From Gnetum montanum (taxonomy: Eukaryota > Streptophyta > Gnetopsida > Gnetales > Gnetaceae): a stretch of DNA of 64,000 bases. Shown here one piece after another: positions 44,897-56,266 of this stretch (positions are counted from its first letter, which is position 1; each line of letters starts with the position of its first letter). The notes under the pieces are model-generated. The model had not been told where the DNA came from and did not search any database. It was given only the letters and a program-made list of their open reading frames with translations. Where the stretch lies: NCBI GenBank assembly GCA_015680685.1, contig MNCI01004801.1, positions 216,073 through 280,072 on the forward strand, read 5' to 3'. Both the position numbers and the translations under genes were made by a program.

Positions 44897-47119
44897 CTAT
44901 AATCAGAAAAGTAATAAACAAAGCATTACTATAGACCAAATGCAAACATTGAAAAAATTACAATAAATTAAACTTAGCAAAAATTAACATGAAATAACAT
45001 AGGTTAGCAAAAATTTCTTAGGGTCCATTGAGGCCCCATGGATATATGATGTCAACATATACATTGACGCACCTAATACTCATTGGGGTACAACACATTT
45101 CGCATAGCATTAGCATTTTGTTTCGCATGTTTGGACATTTAGCATTATAGTTTACATGTTTTGGCAATTTAGCACTAGCATTTTACATTTCACAAGTTTA
45201 GCATTTTGCATAGAATCTTTAAAAATTTTTACAACTCTGGCAACATAGTTTGGAAAACTAAAAATTTTTCTAACTCTAGGTTACCTCCTTGGGGAGTGCA
45301 ATCTAGAAAAAATGTAATTTTTTTCTAACTCTAGCTTACACCAACTACACTCTGGAGACAACAAAGCATAGTCCCCAAATTGCAAAAAATTAACTACCAG
45401 CTATGCTCCCCATGGAGTGTAGTCCCAAAATTTCAAGAAATTTCACAAAAAAAAAAACTAACTGCTAAGCAAGGGATATTTCAAAAAACACTTGTCATAA
45501 ATTGCACCTCCAAGATGGAAGCATACTCCTAGCTATGGCTAGTAAACTAAGGTTTGGTCATCACCCCAACACTCATCTCTACTTCCTAACACCCCACTAT
45601 GGCATCATATACTACCCTACTGGCCACTCTCACCACACCTTGTGCATTGAGTGCTAGCCATGGTCACGACCCTCACAGCGACACCGATGGTGCTACTAAG
45701 TGCCACACTACTTGCCTTGCGCAACTAAAAAAATTGAACATAGAAAATCTACCCTTAGCATCACCCCCTCTCATAGCCCTTGTAGCTATGCATCCTTGCC
45801 TTAGGATGCAATTCCCCATAGCCCCCATGGCCCCCAAACACACTACACCTACATTTTCCTTCATTTAAAAATTTTAAAAATTTGAATCAATCAAGGGGAA
45901 AACCCCCACCATAACCCAATGGTTGCCACTAACACCAACATATCATTCCCCACAAAAATAATATTTAAAGGAAAAAAAACAAAAAAAATTGCCAAACCTC
46001 ATGTGTGCAACCAACCATCCCTGACTGCCACTATTAAGCCCCATGCACTAAACCAGAAAATTTTTAAAATGAAACAAAAAAATCACAAAGCCCCTCATGC
46101 ACCCTACCTCGTAGGTAATGGCCCTAGGGAAATTGCCAAACCCTTAGCCCTACCCCATGTAGAGGAAATTTTTTAAAATTTATACAATAAAATTTTTTTC
46201 CAAAAACCCTGTGCCCTCAACCCCACAGGTGGCAGCTATTGGTAGTTACCACCAGGGCCAAAACCCCTATCTGTGCATGGTAGCAAAACCCTCATTCAAC
46301 AAAACCCTTTCCCTTGCTTCCCAGTGCACATACCCTTTCCCCTATTGTGGTAACCAAGATAGCCACAATGATGGTAGCCCTTGCCATGATAGGGTGTTGC
46401 CAACACAAGCCCCAAATCCTCAATGGAACAAGCAAAACAAAGCAAAAAGTTCAAAAATGGTAAAAGAGGAGAGCATAGTCAGGGTAACTAGTGGACAATG
46501 GAACTCTTTGCTCCTCCACACATGCTCATGGTAGGCATCCTAGTGCTCACTCTCCCTTGTCAACATTTGTTAGTCTAGGGTGCTAGCATCCACTTCGGTG
46601 TGACATTTTGGTAACTATGCTCTTCAAACTACACTATGCTTTGAAAAGTTTGTGTTTTCAACATTGAAAATGATAGACTTACCCAAGGTGAAAGTGCTTT
46701 TATATTCCCCATGACCACTTAATGTTTCACCAACCTTGAGATTACGATCAATAGTGTAGAGCATATTTGGGTGGGAGCGAAGTTACTAGACTTTAAAAAA
46801 AATTGATTTTTTTGACTGCCTCTGGACATAGAAAAATTTTAAATTTTTCTTGCTATCCAATGAGTGCCTAGGCCAATTTCACTTTTCCAGTGCACTAATC
46901 CTTACTCATCTAGCACACATCACGGTCCACTAAGACCTTAAATTGGCACTCATGGCCTATCAAGGTTCAAAACTAGCCCATGCATACTTGTTTTTTAACA
47001 TTGCATCTGCATACTTAGGAAAAAATTTTGCATTACTTTCCTTCATTTTGTGCATATTTCCTTCATTGAGATAGTTGTGGTTTAACATTCTTCTAGTGTT
47101 TTTTGAAAGATTTTGGCAG
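44897..47119 (+). other. Tat-4 spacer upstream of the antisense gene
   Basis: No gene I can support. 45240-45430 has two CTACACTCTGGAGACAACAA or CTATGCTCCCCATGGAGTGT motifs like the dyad of the Tat-4 LTR, close before the antisense exon 1 as that gene is read. 45600-46530 is C-rich with open but low-complexity frames on the plus strand. 46930-47119 has GACCTTAAATTGGCA motifs, then a pyrimidine-rich tract ending TTTTGGCAG, a likely splice acceptor for pol. Confidence 0.5.
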
Positions 47120-48330
47120 GATTTACAACATGGCTACATACAAGAATCTTTACTCACCTCTGGTCCTCACAAGGCCCCATGGTGATCTTACACAATGCAT
47201 TGATCCACAATGCCTAGACCTTAAGCTCATAGCCTATGATGAATGCATAACATCCATAGAGGCATTGCTAAACTAGCTAGATCATCTAGTTAGGGCTCTA
47301 TATCTAGAGGTAGGTGACATTACTGAGTATCCCCTCATTAAAATCCCTATAATAACATCTAGTGATGAAGCAAAGGCATTGAAACTTAGTTTTTTGATAG
47401 AGCCTCAACATGCCCAAAGCATCACAAAAGTACTCAACAAAAAAATCAAGGCATTTTCATGGTCTTATGAAGACATGCCAAGTATAGATCTTTGTGTAGT
47501 GCAACACAATATAATCTTCAATCGCTACATTAAACCATTTAATCAGAAAGCTTGTAAGGTTAAGCTTGATGTGGCATTGACAGTCCATGATGAAATCACC
47601 AAGCTCTACAAAGATGGTTTCATCCAAGCTATTGACTATGCAGACTAGGTCTCCAACATCATGGTTGTACCCAAGAAAAATGGAAGTATATGTATTTGCA
47701 TAGACTTTCAGGACCTGAACAAGGCAACCATTAAAGATGATTTTTCATTGCCTAGTATTGATTAATTGGTTGATACCATGACTGGTCATGCCTTGTTGTC
47801 CTTCATGGATGGCTTTTGGGATTACAACGATATTCAGATCAACCTAGAGCAGCAGCTCAATACTACCTTTGTGACCCCTTGGGGTACATTTTATTACACA
47901 ATGATGCCTTTTAGGCTTAAGAACATAGGAGCAACTTATCAATGTGCCATGATGTGAATTTTTAGTGATTACCTGTTAAGTTTGCTTAATGATTACATTG
48001 ACAATATAGTAGTTAAATCCAAAGTAGGACAAAACCATGAAAATAACTTGGACCTTGTACTTAAATGTTGCCTGAAGCATGAACTTTGGTTGAATCCTAA
48101 TAAATGTACCTTCAGTGTCAAGATGGATTGCATGCTAGGTTTCATAGTTTATGATATCTGAAGCAACGATACCTGTATACCTTGATAAGGTTAAGGCCAT
48201 TATCAACTTAGCCCTATTAGCTAATCTTAAGAAGCTATGAGGGTTGCAAGGTAGATTACAATTTATAAAAAGGTTTATTACATGGATGACCAACAAGTTC
48301 CAGACCATGCAACATTTGTTCAAAAAGGGA
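47120..48330 (+). pseudogene. pol: Tat-4 pol: reverse transcriptase
   Basis: The exon starts after TTTTGGCAG (47111-47119), with ATG at 47130 (MATYKNLYSPLVLTRPHGDL). LKLIAYDECITSIEALL, ALKLSFLIEPQHAQSITKVL, FSWSYEDMPSIDLCVVQHNI, VTPWGTFYYTMMPFRLKNIG follow. The box is YIDN at 47994-48005 (family YVDD), so the second catalytic Asp is lost. First stop after 48 codons. Confidence 0.85.
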
Positions 48331-49330
48331 GTCCACTTTGAGTGGATGGCTTAATGCCAAGAGGTGTTTGACAACCTTAAATAGGAGTTGTCTTAACTTC
48401 CAATGGTCTACTTCCTGCAAGGGGATAAACCTTTCTACATGTACCTTGCTACTTCTAACACATCCATCACTTCTTTACTTTGTCAAAAGTGAGATGATGG
48501 CACAGAGGTCCTGGTATAATACCTGAGCCATGCATTAGTTGCTTATGAAGCAAAGTATAATGATGTGGAAAATAATTTCCTTGCCTTAGTCTTTGCACTT
48601 AAAAAGTGGAGGCATTATCTTTTCCGTAGCCAAGTCAACATCATTTGCAAGAGCAATGTACTCCTAGCAATTACAATAAATATTTACAAGAGTAGTCACA
48701 TTGCACATTGGAAAGCAATAACCATAGAGTTTGACCTGCATTACATTGCACAAGCATCAACTAAAGGTCAAGAAATAACTACACAACTTACAACTTCCCC
48801 AATCAAAAATCAAGCAACAATAGATCTAGAATTTCTAGTTGAGCATGTCACTAGCATAAGTTAGGTAACAACTTTGAGGCACTCTTGTGCTTTGAAGATG
48901 CTTCACCTTCTTAAGGGGGTAGCACCACTATCGCAATCATGTTCTCCTCTAGGGAGATCTAACCCTCCACATATCATTTTGCATTCCCATGTACTAACAA
49001 TGTGGTAGAGTATAAAGGTCTTCTTCTAGGCATCCTAGCAACTTGCAACCTAAGAATATAAAACCTAGTGATTTGAGGTGACTCATAGTTAGTGGTCAAC
49101 CAAGTCTTAGAGGTTTATGCTTATAAATCCCAACACTTGCAACCTTATTGTGACTTGGCAAAGCACTTGCTTAAATAATTTGCAACTACTGATGTTTAGC
49201 ATATCCCTTGTAATGAAAATGCCATTGTCAAAGCCTTCGCAATCTTAGCCTTAAGCATTTCACCTAACATGTTTCACACATTGTCCACCTTGATGGAAAA
49301 TTGCACTATGCCTATCATACAAACAACTAA
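48330..49330 (+). pseudogene. pol: Tat-4 pol: RNase H and second RNase H
   Basis: First domain: FEWMA, FYMYLATSNTSITSLL, LSHALVAYEAKYNDVENN, ALVFALKKWRHYLFRSQVNI, HWKAITIEFDLHYIAQASTK. Second domain: FEDASPS, STYHFAFPCTNNVVEYKGLL, GDS, LVVNQVLEVYAYKSQHLQPY, CDLAKHLL, IPCNENAIVKAFAILALSIS. VVEYKG and GDS mark the archaeal-type fold; the last Asp is replaced (IVKA against IADA). Confidence 0.78.
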
Positions 49331-49349
49331 CATTGCATCCATAGCCATA

Positions 49350-50598
49350 GTAAGCACAACCCACATAGTAGAGTGGTACAATGACATTAAGGTGCACCTT
49401 CTACAAGGTGAACCTCTACACCATCTAACCACTACTTAAAAGGATGTAGTGCAAAAATTATCATGGCAGTATATCATTGTGGGTGATAGGAAATTGTGTC
49501 ATAGATCCTACGATGGCATATTGTTAACCTGTGTTAATGATAGTGAATTGTAAATAATCATTGAACAAGTCCACGAGGGACTGTGTGGAGGCCACATAGC
49601 ACCTTAGATGCTTAGGCTACTACTAGCCTTAAATGGAGTGCGAATTTTTTGTATCCAAGGTTAAGACATGTGACACATGTCAATGGCATGGCAATTTAAT
49701 GCACGTGCCACCTACTAAACTGTGTACAACATAAATCATGTGGCCATTCCAATGTTGGGGGTTCAACATCACTAGACCAATAATGCATAAGTCCTCCCTA
49801 AGGCATAGCTTTATTATAACCACAACTAAGTATTTTATGAAGTGTTTTGAGGTTATTCCCCTTAGGAAGACTACATCGTAGTAGGTTTGCAAATTCATAC
49901 TTGACAACATAGTGACCCATTTTGGTTTACCCATGACCATAGTCACAGAAAATGGGCCATAGTTTAGTAGTGTTAAGACCAAAGCCTTTTGAAAATTCTT
50001 TAGAATTAAACATTCCTTTTCTTCACCCTACTACCCATAGGCGAATAGCCAAGTGGAGGCCACAAATAAGGTCATCATCAATCTTCTAAAAAAGATGCTT
50101 AGCAACAACAAATGATGATGGCACGAGCAATTAATTTACATAGTCTTCGCCTACCACATGAAATGAAGAACAAAAATAGGTAAGACACCATATAGTGTTG
50201 TTTATGAATCTGAAGCTATTTTGCCTCTTAAATTGCAAGTCCCATCTCTTCATGTCATTCTCTCAAGCTTCATTGATAAGGCTCAAAATGACAAGTTGAA
50301 AATCATGAACCTCAACTTGATAGAGGAGGAACACATGCAAACACTTGATCGAATCAAGTGGTACCAACAAACACTATGGTAGAAATACTATCACAATTAG
50401 CATTAATGCTCGATCAAGACAGGGAACGTAGTCCTCAAGGCCATTCACAAATCCATGAATAAATTCTTAGCCAACTGGGAAGGGCCTTTTTTTATCATCA
50501 AGGAATATGATAATGGAGAATTTAAGCTTTCTAACCATAATGATAATGAGTTTGCTAATCTAGAGAACCACTCATATCTGAAGCCTTACTATGCCTAG
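49350..50598 (+). pseudogene. pol: Tat-4 pol: integrase
   Basis: EWYNDIKVHLLQGEPLHHLT, DVVQKLSWQYIIVGDRKLCH, EQVHEGLCGGHIAP (both His of the zinc part present), CDTCQ decayed to CDTCQWH, CWGFNITRP (first Asp as Asn), VTENGP (second Asp as Glu), then NSQVEATNKVIINLLKKML with the third acid kept. C-terminal part NWEGPFFIIKEYDNGEFKLS and HSYLKPYYA, TAG at 50596-50598. Confidence 0.8.
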
Positions 50599-50644
50599 TA
50601 CACAGCATCACATCTTAATGAAGTAGGGTAAGCAAAAGTCCGTA

Positions 50645-51010
50645 ATAACTATAAACTGGCATAGATAGTCTACTATGACTATAAACTATCCAAGACAAGT
50701 CTACTATGAAAATAAACTAGCACAGATAGTCCACTATGACTATAAACTAGCATAGATACTCTTGTATGACTATAGACTAGCATAGACAGGTCCACTATGA
50801 CTATAAACCAACACAAACTATCTGCTACAATGCTAAACTGGCACAACTTGTCCTTGGGTCATGACATTAAACTGACACAACAAATCATCAACTACAACAT
50901 TAACTTTAAACTAGCACACCATGTTCTACCAAGATCTTAAGTAGTGTTCATGATCTACTAAGACCTTAAACTTGCGAAGCATATTGTCTACCAAGACCTT
51001 AAACTGGATT
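50645..51010 (+). repeat. Post-pol 30-bp tandem array of Tat-4
   Basis: About twelve units with GTCCACTATGACTATAAACTA cores (21 or fewer bases each), grading into CTACCAAGACCTTAAACTGG. Begins about 45 bp after the integrase stop. Equivalent to 28262-28565. Confidence 0.75.
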
Positions 51011-52498
51011 TTCAATTTAACACACATAGTTCTATGGATAAGCGAATGAGAATCCTTCCAACTCCACATCATCTACCTACATCTTGTGGGTGGGGCAATG
51101 ACACTGTAGTTCTAGAATGAATTTCCTATCATTGGGAGAGGCCTTTGGAACATTTGTAGTGTTACCATCCCTTGGCATTTTGCAAATTTTCCAGAATTGC
51201 CCCTGGGAATTTTGGTGACCTTCCAAAGCTCTTATCATCATTGCTAGCACTACCAACTCCAACTTGCTCTTACAACACTATCAACTCTGGGTGGCACTTG
51301 CAACACTATGAACCTTGGGCATTTTGCTAGTGCCCTAAGCTCCTATTAGGTAAGGCCTCTGGAACATTTACAACATTATGGCTCCCTACCATTTTGCTAT
51401 TTTTTCTTTGGGCTCTTATCATTGCTCAAGCTCTTGAGCACCTACAGCATCACTATCTCCAACACCTTTACTAGCTTTTCAAACACTTATAACTAGTTCA
51501 GCTATTGTAGTAGTTATAGCACCCTTGCATCCAACAATTTACTCTCATCTCATGTTGCATGGTTTTTTTCTTCTTTTTCTCTAAGTTGTATTTATAGGAT
51601 AAAACCCCAAAGGTAGTTGTGAAAAGATGTTTCACCATAGCAATAAGTCACCACATTACTCTAATGTGTATGATTGGACTAGCCAAGCCACTCAAGAGTG
51701 CATATCCCTATTACCCCACTATAGCCTACTTTTACCTTGCATTCCCCTACCTTCTTCTACATCACTAGGCTTGCATACCCATGATGCACATGGCACCTTC
51801 CTTGTGTCAACTGCAAAACCCATGGTGGACATAACACAAGTCATCCCATGGGAAGCCTCTATGGGCTAGTCAAATCCCAAGTGGATGTACACAACTCATC
51901 CCAAGGAGGAAACACCCATCCTATAGATGCGACATGGTTGCCTCAAAGCAAAGCCCATTCGGTGGCATGCAATTCACCTAATAGAACACATCTTGCAACT
52001 AGCATTTTCCAATGTGTAGAACCCAAGGCAGGTTCACCTTGCAGTAAAAATGCAAAAACAAAAAAGAAAAAGCAAAGGAAATGGGGCAAAACATGTCCCT
52101 AAGCAAAATTAGCAATGAGTCTAACCCTAAATCCACATTGACCTTCTCATAAGCACTCTGATGAGAGGTCATAATTTCAAGGGCAAGTCATTTTGGCATC
52201 ATGGATGTTGACCTTCGCATAAGCATTCTGAAAAGAGGTCACCATTTTGGAAATAAGCCACCCTAGTTCCACATCCTGTAGTATCATACATTGTTTGCAT
52301 TTCATTCTCATTACCTAGCACATTCCCTACATCCTTTGCCTTTAACATACCACTACCATTAGCACTCTTGAGCATAGTAAAGTGACCTTCAATTTGATAT
52401 CGACAAGTGATGTTGGTGCCAGGCCTATTGTGGTGTTTTACTATTCTTTGTCGATGTCTCTCGGGCCATGCCTCTAGACATCAACAAAGAGGGACCAA
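51011..52498 (+). other. Tat-4 3' untranslated region and polypurine tract
   Basis: Non-coding. Conserved blocks TTTATAGGATAAAACC, CATCCCATGGGAAGCC and TGTCGATGTCTCTCGGGCC align with Tat-3. It ends with ACAAAGAGGGACCAA just before the LTR. Two near-copies of AGCAC/TTCTGAARAGAGGTCA lie at 52150 and 52220. Confidence 0.7.
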
Positions 52499-54170
52499 TG
52501 AAACACCACCAAATTTGGGCCATTAGGTCTCAACTACAGACTTTTCTAGGTGTCAAAACTTGGCAAATTTTTTCTAAGTGTTTGGCCTACACTTCCCACT
52601 TCTGGGACTACACTCCAAAGCATAGTTAGCATAGCCTAAAACATAGGACTATATTTACAAAAATTTTCTAAGTGTTGATGGAAACTACAAAATTTTCTAA
52701 GTGTTTTAACTATAATCTCATTACTAGGACTATGCTCTAGAGTGTAGTCAGCATGGAAATAGTCAGTTTTGCAGATTTTCCTAAGTGTCAAGCTAGAAGC
52801 CATCAAGTTGGCTAGGGATGAAAGAAATAGTTTGGAAAATTTTCTAATTTCTGAAGCTACACTCCCTACTACACTCTAAAGAGTAGTCAGCATAGTCTAT
52901 AGGAAGACATCATTTTTGCTAGATTTTTCTATGTCAAGGCTATGCTCTCACTATAAGAACTATGCTCTAGAGCATAGTCAGTGTAGTCTACACTAGAACA
53001 TATATTTTGCAAAATTTATCTAACCGTTGGACTACAATCTAGAGTGTAGTTAGCATTTTCATGCAGAACTACCTCTAGAAGCCTCCAAAGCATAGCACTG
53101 GCCTTCATCTCAACTCCAACATTCCTTCGACAAGCAAGATTAGCAACTTGCACTTCTTTTGCATCCCCCATTTATCCCCAAATTGTACCTATGCTTAACA
53201 CCACTCGAGAGAGTGAACAATGTAGTCCTAGAGCATAGTCTCCAAAACTGCAATATTTTGCACTATTTTCAAGTACATTGTGGCCTCTTTGACACTTGCA
53301 TATGCAATCTTGGTAGCCTAGTCATAGTCTAGCAATCTCACAGGGTCCATTAAAGCACACTAGTAGAACACCATTTGCTTTAGTGGATAGGCCTAGCATA
53401 GTCCCAACTACCCCTTTGCCATGTGGCAGCTAATCTACAATTCATGCTAACCCTAGGCCTATAAATACCCCAACACTTAATGTTCTAGGGATTTGCATTT
53501 GAAGCATTCAGGTAGCAAAATTTACATTCTACGCAGTTTGGCATTCAAGTGCACTTGGCATTTTGGTAGCACTGTTGCATACCACTGCAGCACCGCTACA
53601 CACCACTGTAGTACCATTGCATACTACATAGCCCAAAGCCCATAAGACATTGTGGAAATTGACCTAGTAAGCCTAGACTACACAACAAACGTTAGTTTTC
53701 ATAGCCCAAACACCCTGAGACTATGACTATGCTGCCTAATGTGCCTATCCATACATCACATAACTCCTCACCTTTTCTTTGCAATTAGCTATGCTCCCCC
53801 CATTTGGGGTGGTGCCACTTTCTCTCTCACTCATATTCTATGGATTTTTTATCATTTTCTCTTACATTCTAACATTTTACTAGCATCTTTCAATGTTTTT
53901 TTACATATATTCTTGCATTTTCACTCTCCTTTTGCATTGAAAACCTCAACTATGCTCAACCTAGTTAACACTGTGGATGTTGCAAAAACTATGCAAACCC
54001 TTGACATTCATTTTGGCATAACACCTCATAAGTCCTATTTTGATTGACAAGACTATTCTAGACATGCTACCTTTGTTTCCAATAGGCCCTCACATGCATT
54101 CATGGTTGAGCTATATGACTGTGAACCTCTCAATGTACCATTCCAATCTCTGACATTTTCAATCACTACA
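52499..54170 (+). repeat. Tat-4 3' LTR
   Basis: TGAAACACCACCAAATTTGG to CAATCACTACA, 1672 bp. Dyad array 52540-53070 includes AACTATGCTCTAGAGCATAG at 52949-52968. TATA box 53460-53467. Confidence 0.92.
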
Positions 54171-54175
54171 TAGAG
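54171..54175 (+). other. Target site duplication, right copy (TAGAG)
   Basis: TAGAG directly after the LTR end CACTACA; identical to 34762-34766. Confidence 0.88.
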
Positions 54176-55000
54176 TAGGTATTAAAAAATGTATAGAGAC
54201 TAATCTAAAGCTCAATTGGTAGAAGAGCCATCTTATGGTCCAAGATGAAATCATACTAAGGTACAAAATCTCACAAAAAGGAATAGAGGTAGATCATAAC
54301 AAAGTTAGAGTTAAACATAATATCACCTAGAGATCACAAACTGTTAAGGATGTTCAATCATTTTTGAGTCTTATGGGGTACTACAAAAGATTAATAGAAA
54401 AATTTTCAAAAATTGCAAAGCCACTAGTTAACCAAGAAGGATGCACTCTATCAATGGACTAAGTCATGTCAAAAAGGACTTAAAGCTTTGAAATAGAAGC
54501 TGATCAAGAAACCAATCCTAAGAGCTCCAGATTAGTCCAAGCCTTTTCATATCATGATAGATGCTTTGAACTATGCACTAGGCATGGTATTGACATATTT
54601 AGATGACAAAAAGATGCCATATTATATCCATTGCATAAATAGAAGCATCACCAAGGCATAACTTAATTACATCATAATAGAAAACGATCTAATGGAAGTC
54701 ATGTATGCACTAGAAAAATTCAGATAATATGTGCTCAGGTACTCGATCTATGTCTCCATTGATCATAGTGCCATTCATTTTCTTATGAACAAACTAGCAC
54801 TCATTCCTCAAGTAATTTTATGGCTTGTTATCTTAAAAGAGTTCGACATAACGATGATTGACAAGAAGGGCATGGAGAATGTTGTAGCTGATCACTTGTT
54901 GAGACTTAGATTGGATTCACAAGACCATGTAGGACCATTGTCAAACCAATTCCTTGACAAAAATTTGTTTATTAAGATAGTAATGGTTGTAGACTAAAAA
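54176..55000 (+). pseudogene. pol: Ath-2 pol: RT end and RNase H
   Basis: CIETNLKLNW, KSHLMVQDEIILRYKISQKG and IEVDHNKV continue the thumb, then VQSFLSLMGYYKRLIEKFSK. RNase H: PFHIMIDALNYALGMVLT, MPYYIHCINRSITKA, LMEVMYALEKFR, an 88-codon open stretch (54731-54997) with SIDHSAIHFLMNKLALIPQV and GMENVVADHLLRLRLD. NVVADHLSRL is the usual RNase H end. Confidence 0.82.
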
Positions 55001-55049
55001 GAAAAATCATGGACAATGGATTATCTAACTTATCTAATAACAGAAGAGC

Positions 55050-56266
55050 TTCCTATTGAGTGGAGCAAGAAATAGAAAGAGCAATTCCTTCACAAGGTTA
55101 AAAGATACATGGAAATAAATGAAAAGCTTTACAAGATTTGTGTAGATGGGTTAGTCTGATGATGCATAACAAAATGTGATCAACAATAGATCCTACAGGA
55201 TGTGCATGAAGGCTCATGTAGTGGCCATTATGCAAGATGTATAATGACATTAAAATTGATAATGGTAGGCTACTTTTGGCCTACATTATTATAATATGTT
55301 CATACCTTCACATAATCTTTTGAAATATGCCAAAAATATGGAGGAATAATGACCAGAAATTAAGGACTTCAATAATGGATACATCCACTAGAGCCATTTG
55401 ATATATGGGAAATTGAATTTATGGGCCTAATCACACCAATATCAAATGGAGAGTCCTATATAATTGTGACTATGGATTATTGCACCAAGTGGGTAGAGGT
55501 AGTAGCAGTTTAGGATTGTATAGCCAAAAAAACAGTCAAGTTTTTTCAACAACATGTGGTGAACCAATTTGGAGTACCAAGAATGCTTATTTTAGATAAT
55601 GAGATTCATTTTACTAGTGCTACTTTTAAGAAGCTCATGTAACAGCTTGGGTTAAACCATAAGTTGACTACACCATACCATCCTCAAGCCAATGGTCAAG
55701 TAGAAGTAACTAACCATGAGATCACTAGAATATTAACTAGGATAGTTAATAGATTTATAAAATATTTGAGTACCAAGATAAATGATGTTCTATGGGCCTA
55801 TAGAATGATGTGGAAATTATCCATTGGTTATTCACCCCATGAGCTAGTTTACGGTAAGCTTCCCATGCTACCAATCTAGGTAGAGCTTCAAGCTTTAGCT
55901 ACTGCCAACCAGCTTGACTTGAACTAGAGCTTAGCCCAAAGAGAGCACCTAATGAATCTTAATCAATTAGAAGAAAATAGGCTAGTACCACTTATGAGTA
56001 ATGAGATCCATAATAACAAATCCAAGCATAGGCATGATGATCATATAAGGGAAGTATTAATACAGCTAGGCGATAAGGTCCTATATTATAACCTTAATCG
56101 TGTCCAATAAAAGGTCAAGTTTTAGACACTTTGGAAGGGACCATACATCATTTAGGAAACTTACCCTTTTGGTGCTATGCATATTCACCATTTGTCTAGC
56201 ACACAAGCTTATCCTAGTAAATATTTAGTGGATCAAACCTTACCATCAATATCCCAACTCCACTAA
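55050..56266 (+). pseudogene. pol: Ath-2 pol: integrase
   Basis: HEGSCSGHYARCIMTLKLIM, GYFWPTLL, CQKYGG (zinc part), PFDIWEIEFMGLITP (first Asp as Glu), IVTMDYCTKWVEVVAV, RMLILDNEIHFTSATF (second Asp), TPYHPQANGQVEVTNHEITR (Glu kept), LWAYRMMWKLSIGYSPHELV, KVLYYNLNRV, LWKGPYII. Stop TAA at 56264-56266. In-frame stops replace single residues. Confidence 0.85.

Larger units (their letters stand above)
34767..54170 (+). mobile_element. Tat-4: complete Tat/Ogre-type element, 19.4 kb
   Basis: Both LTRs, PBS, leader, gag, protease, a 6.7-kb spacer with an antisense gene, RT, RNase H, second RNase H, integrase, 30-bp array, 3' UTR and polypurine tract, with an exact 5-bp target duplication. The length is in the range of Ogre elements. 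All frames are broken; the RT box is YIDN instead of YVDD. It is nested in the RT gene of Ath-2. Confidence 0.92.

Noticed and set aside
45599-46534. Three consecutive open frames on the plus strand (89, 85 and 107 codons)
   Set aside because: C-rich low-complexity sequence in the Tat-4 spacer, different frames, no similar frame at the same place in Tat-2; openness follows from composition.
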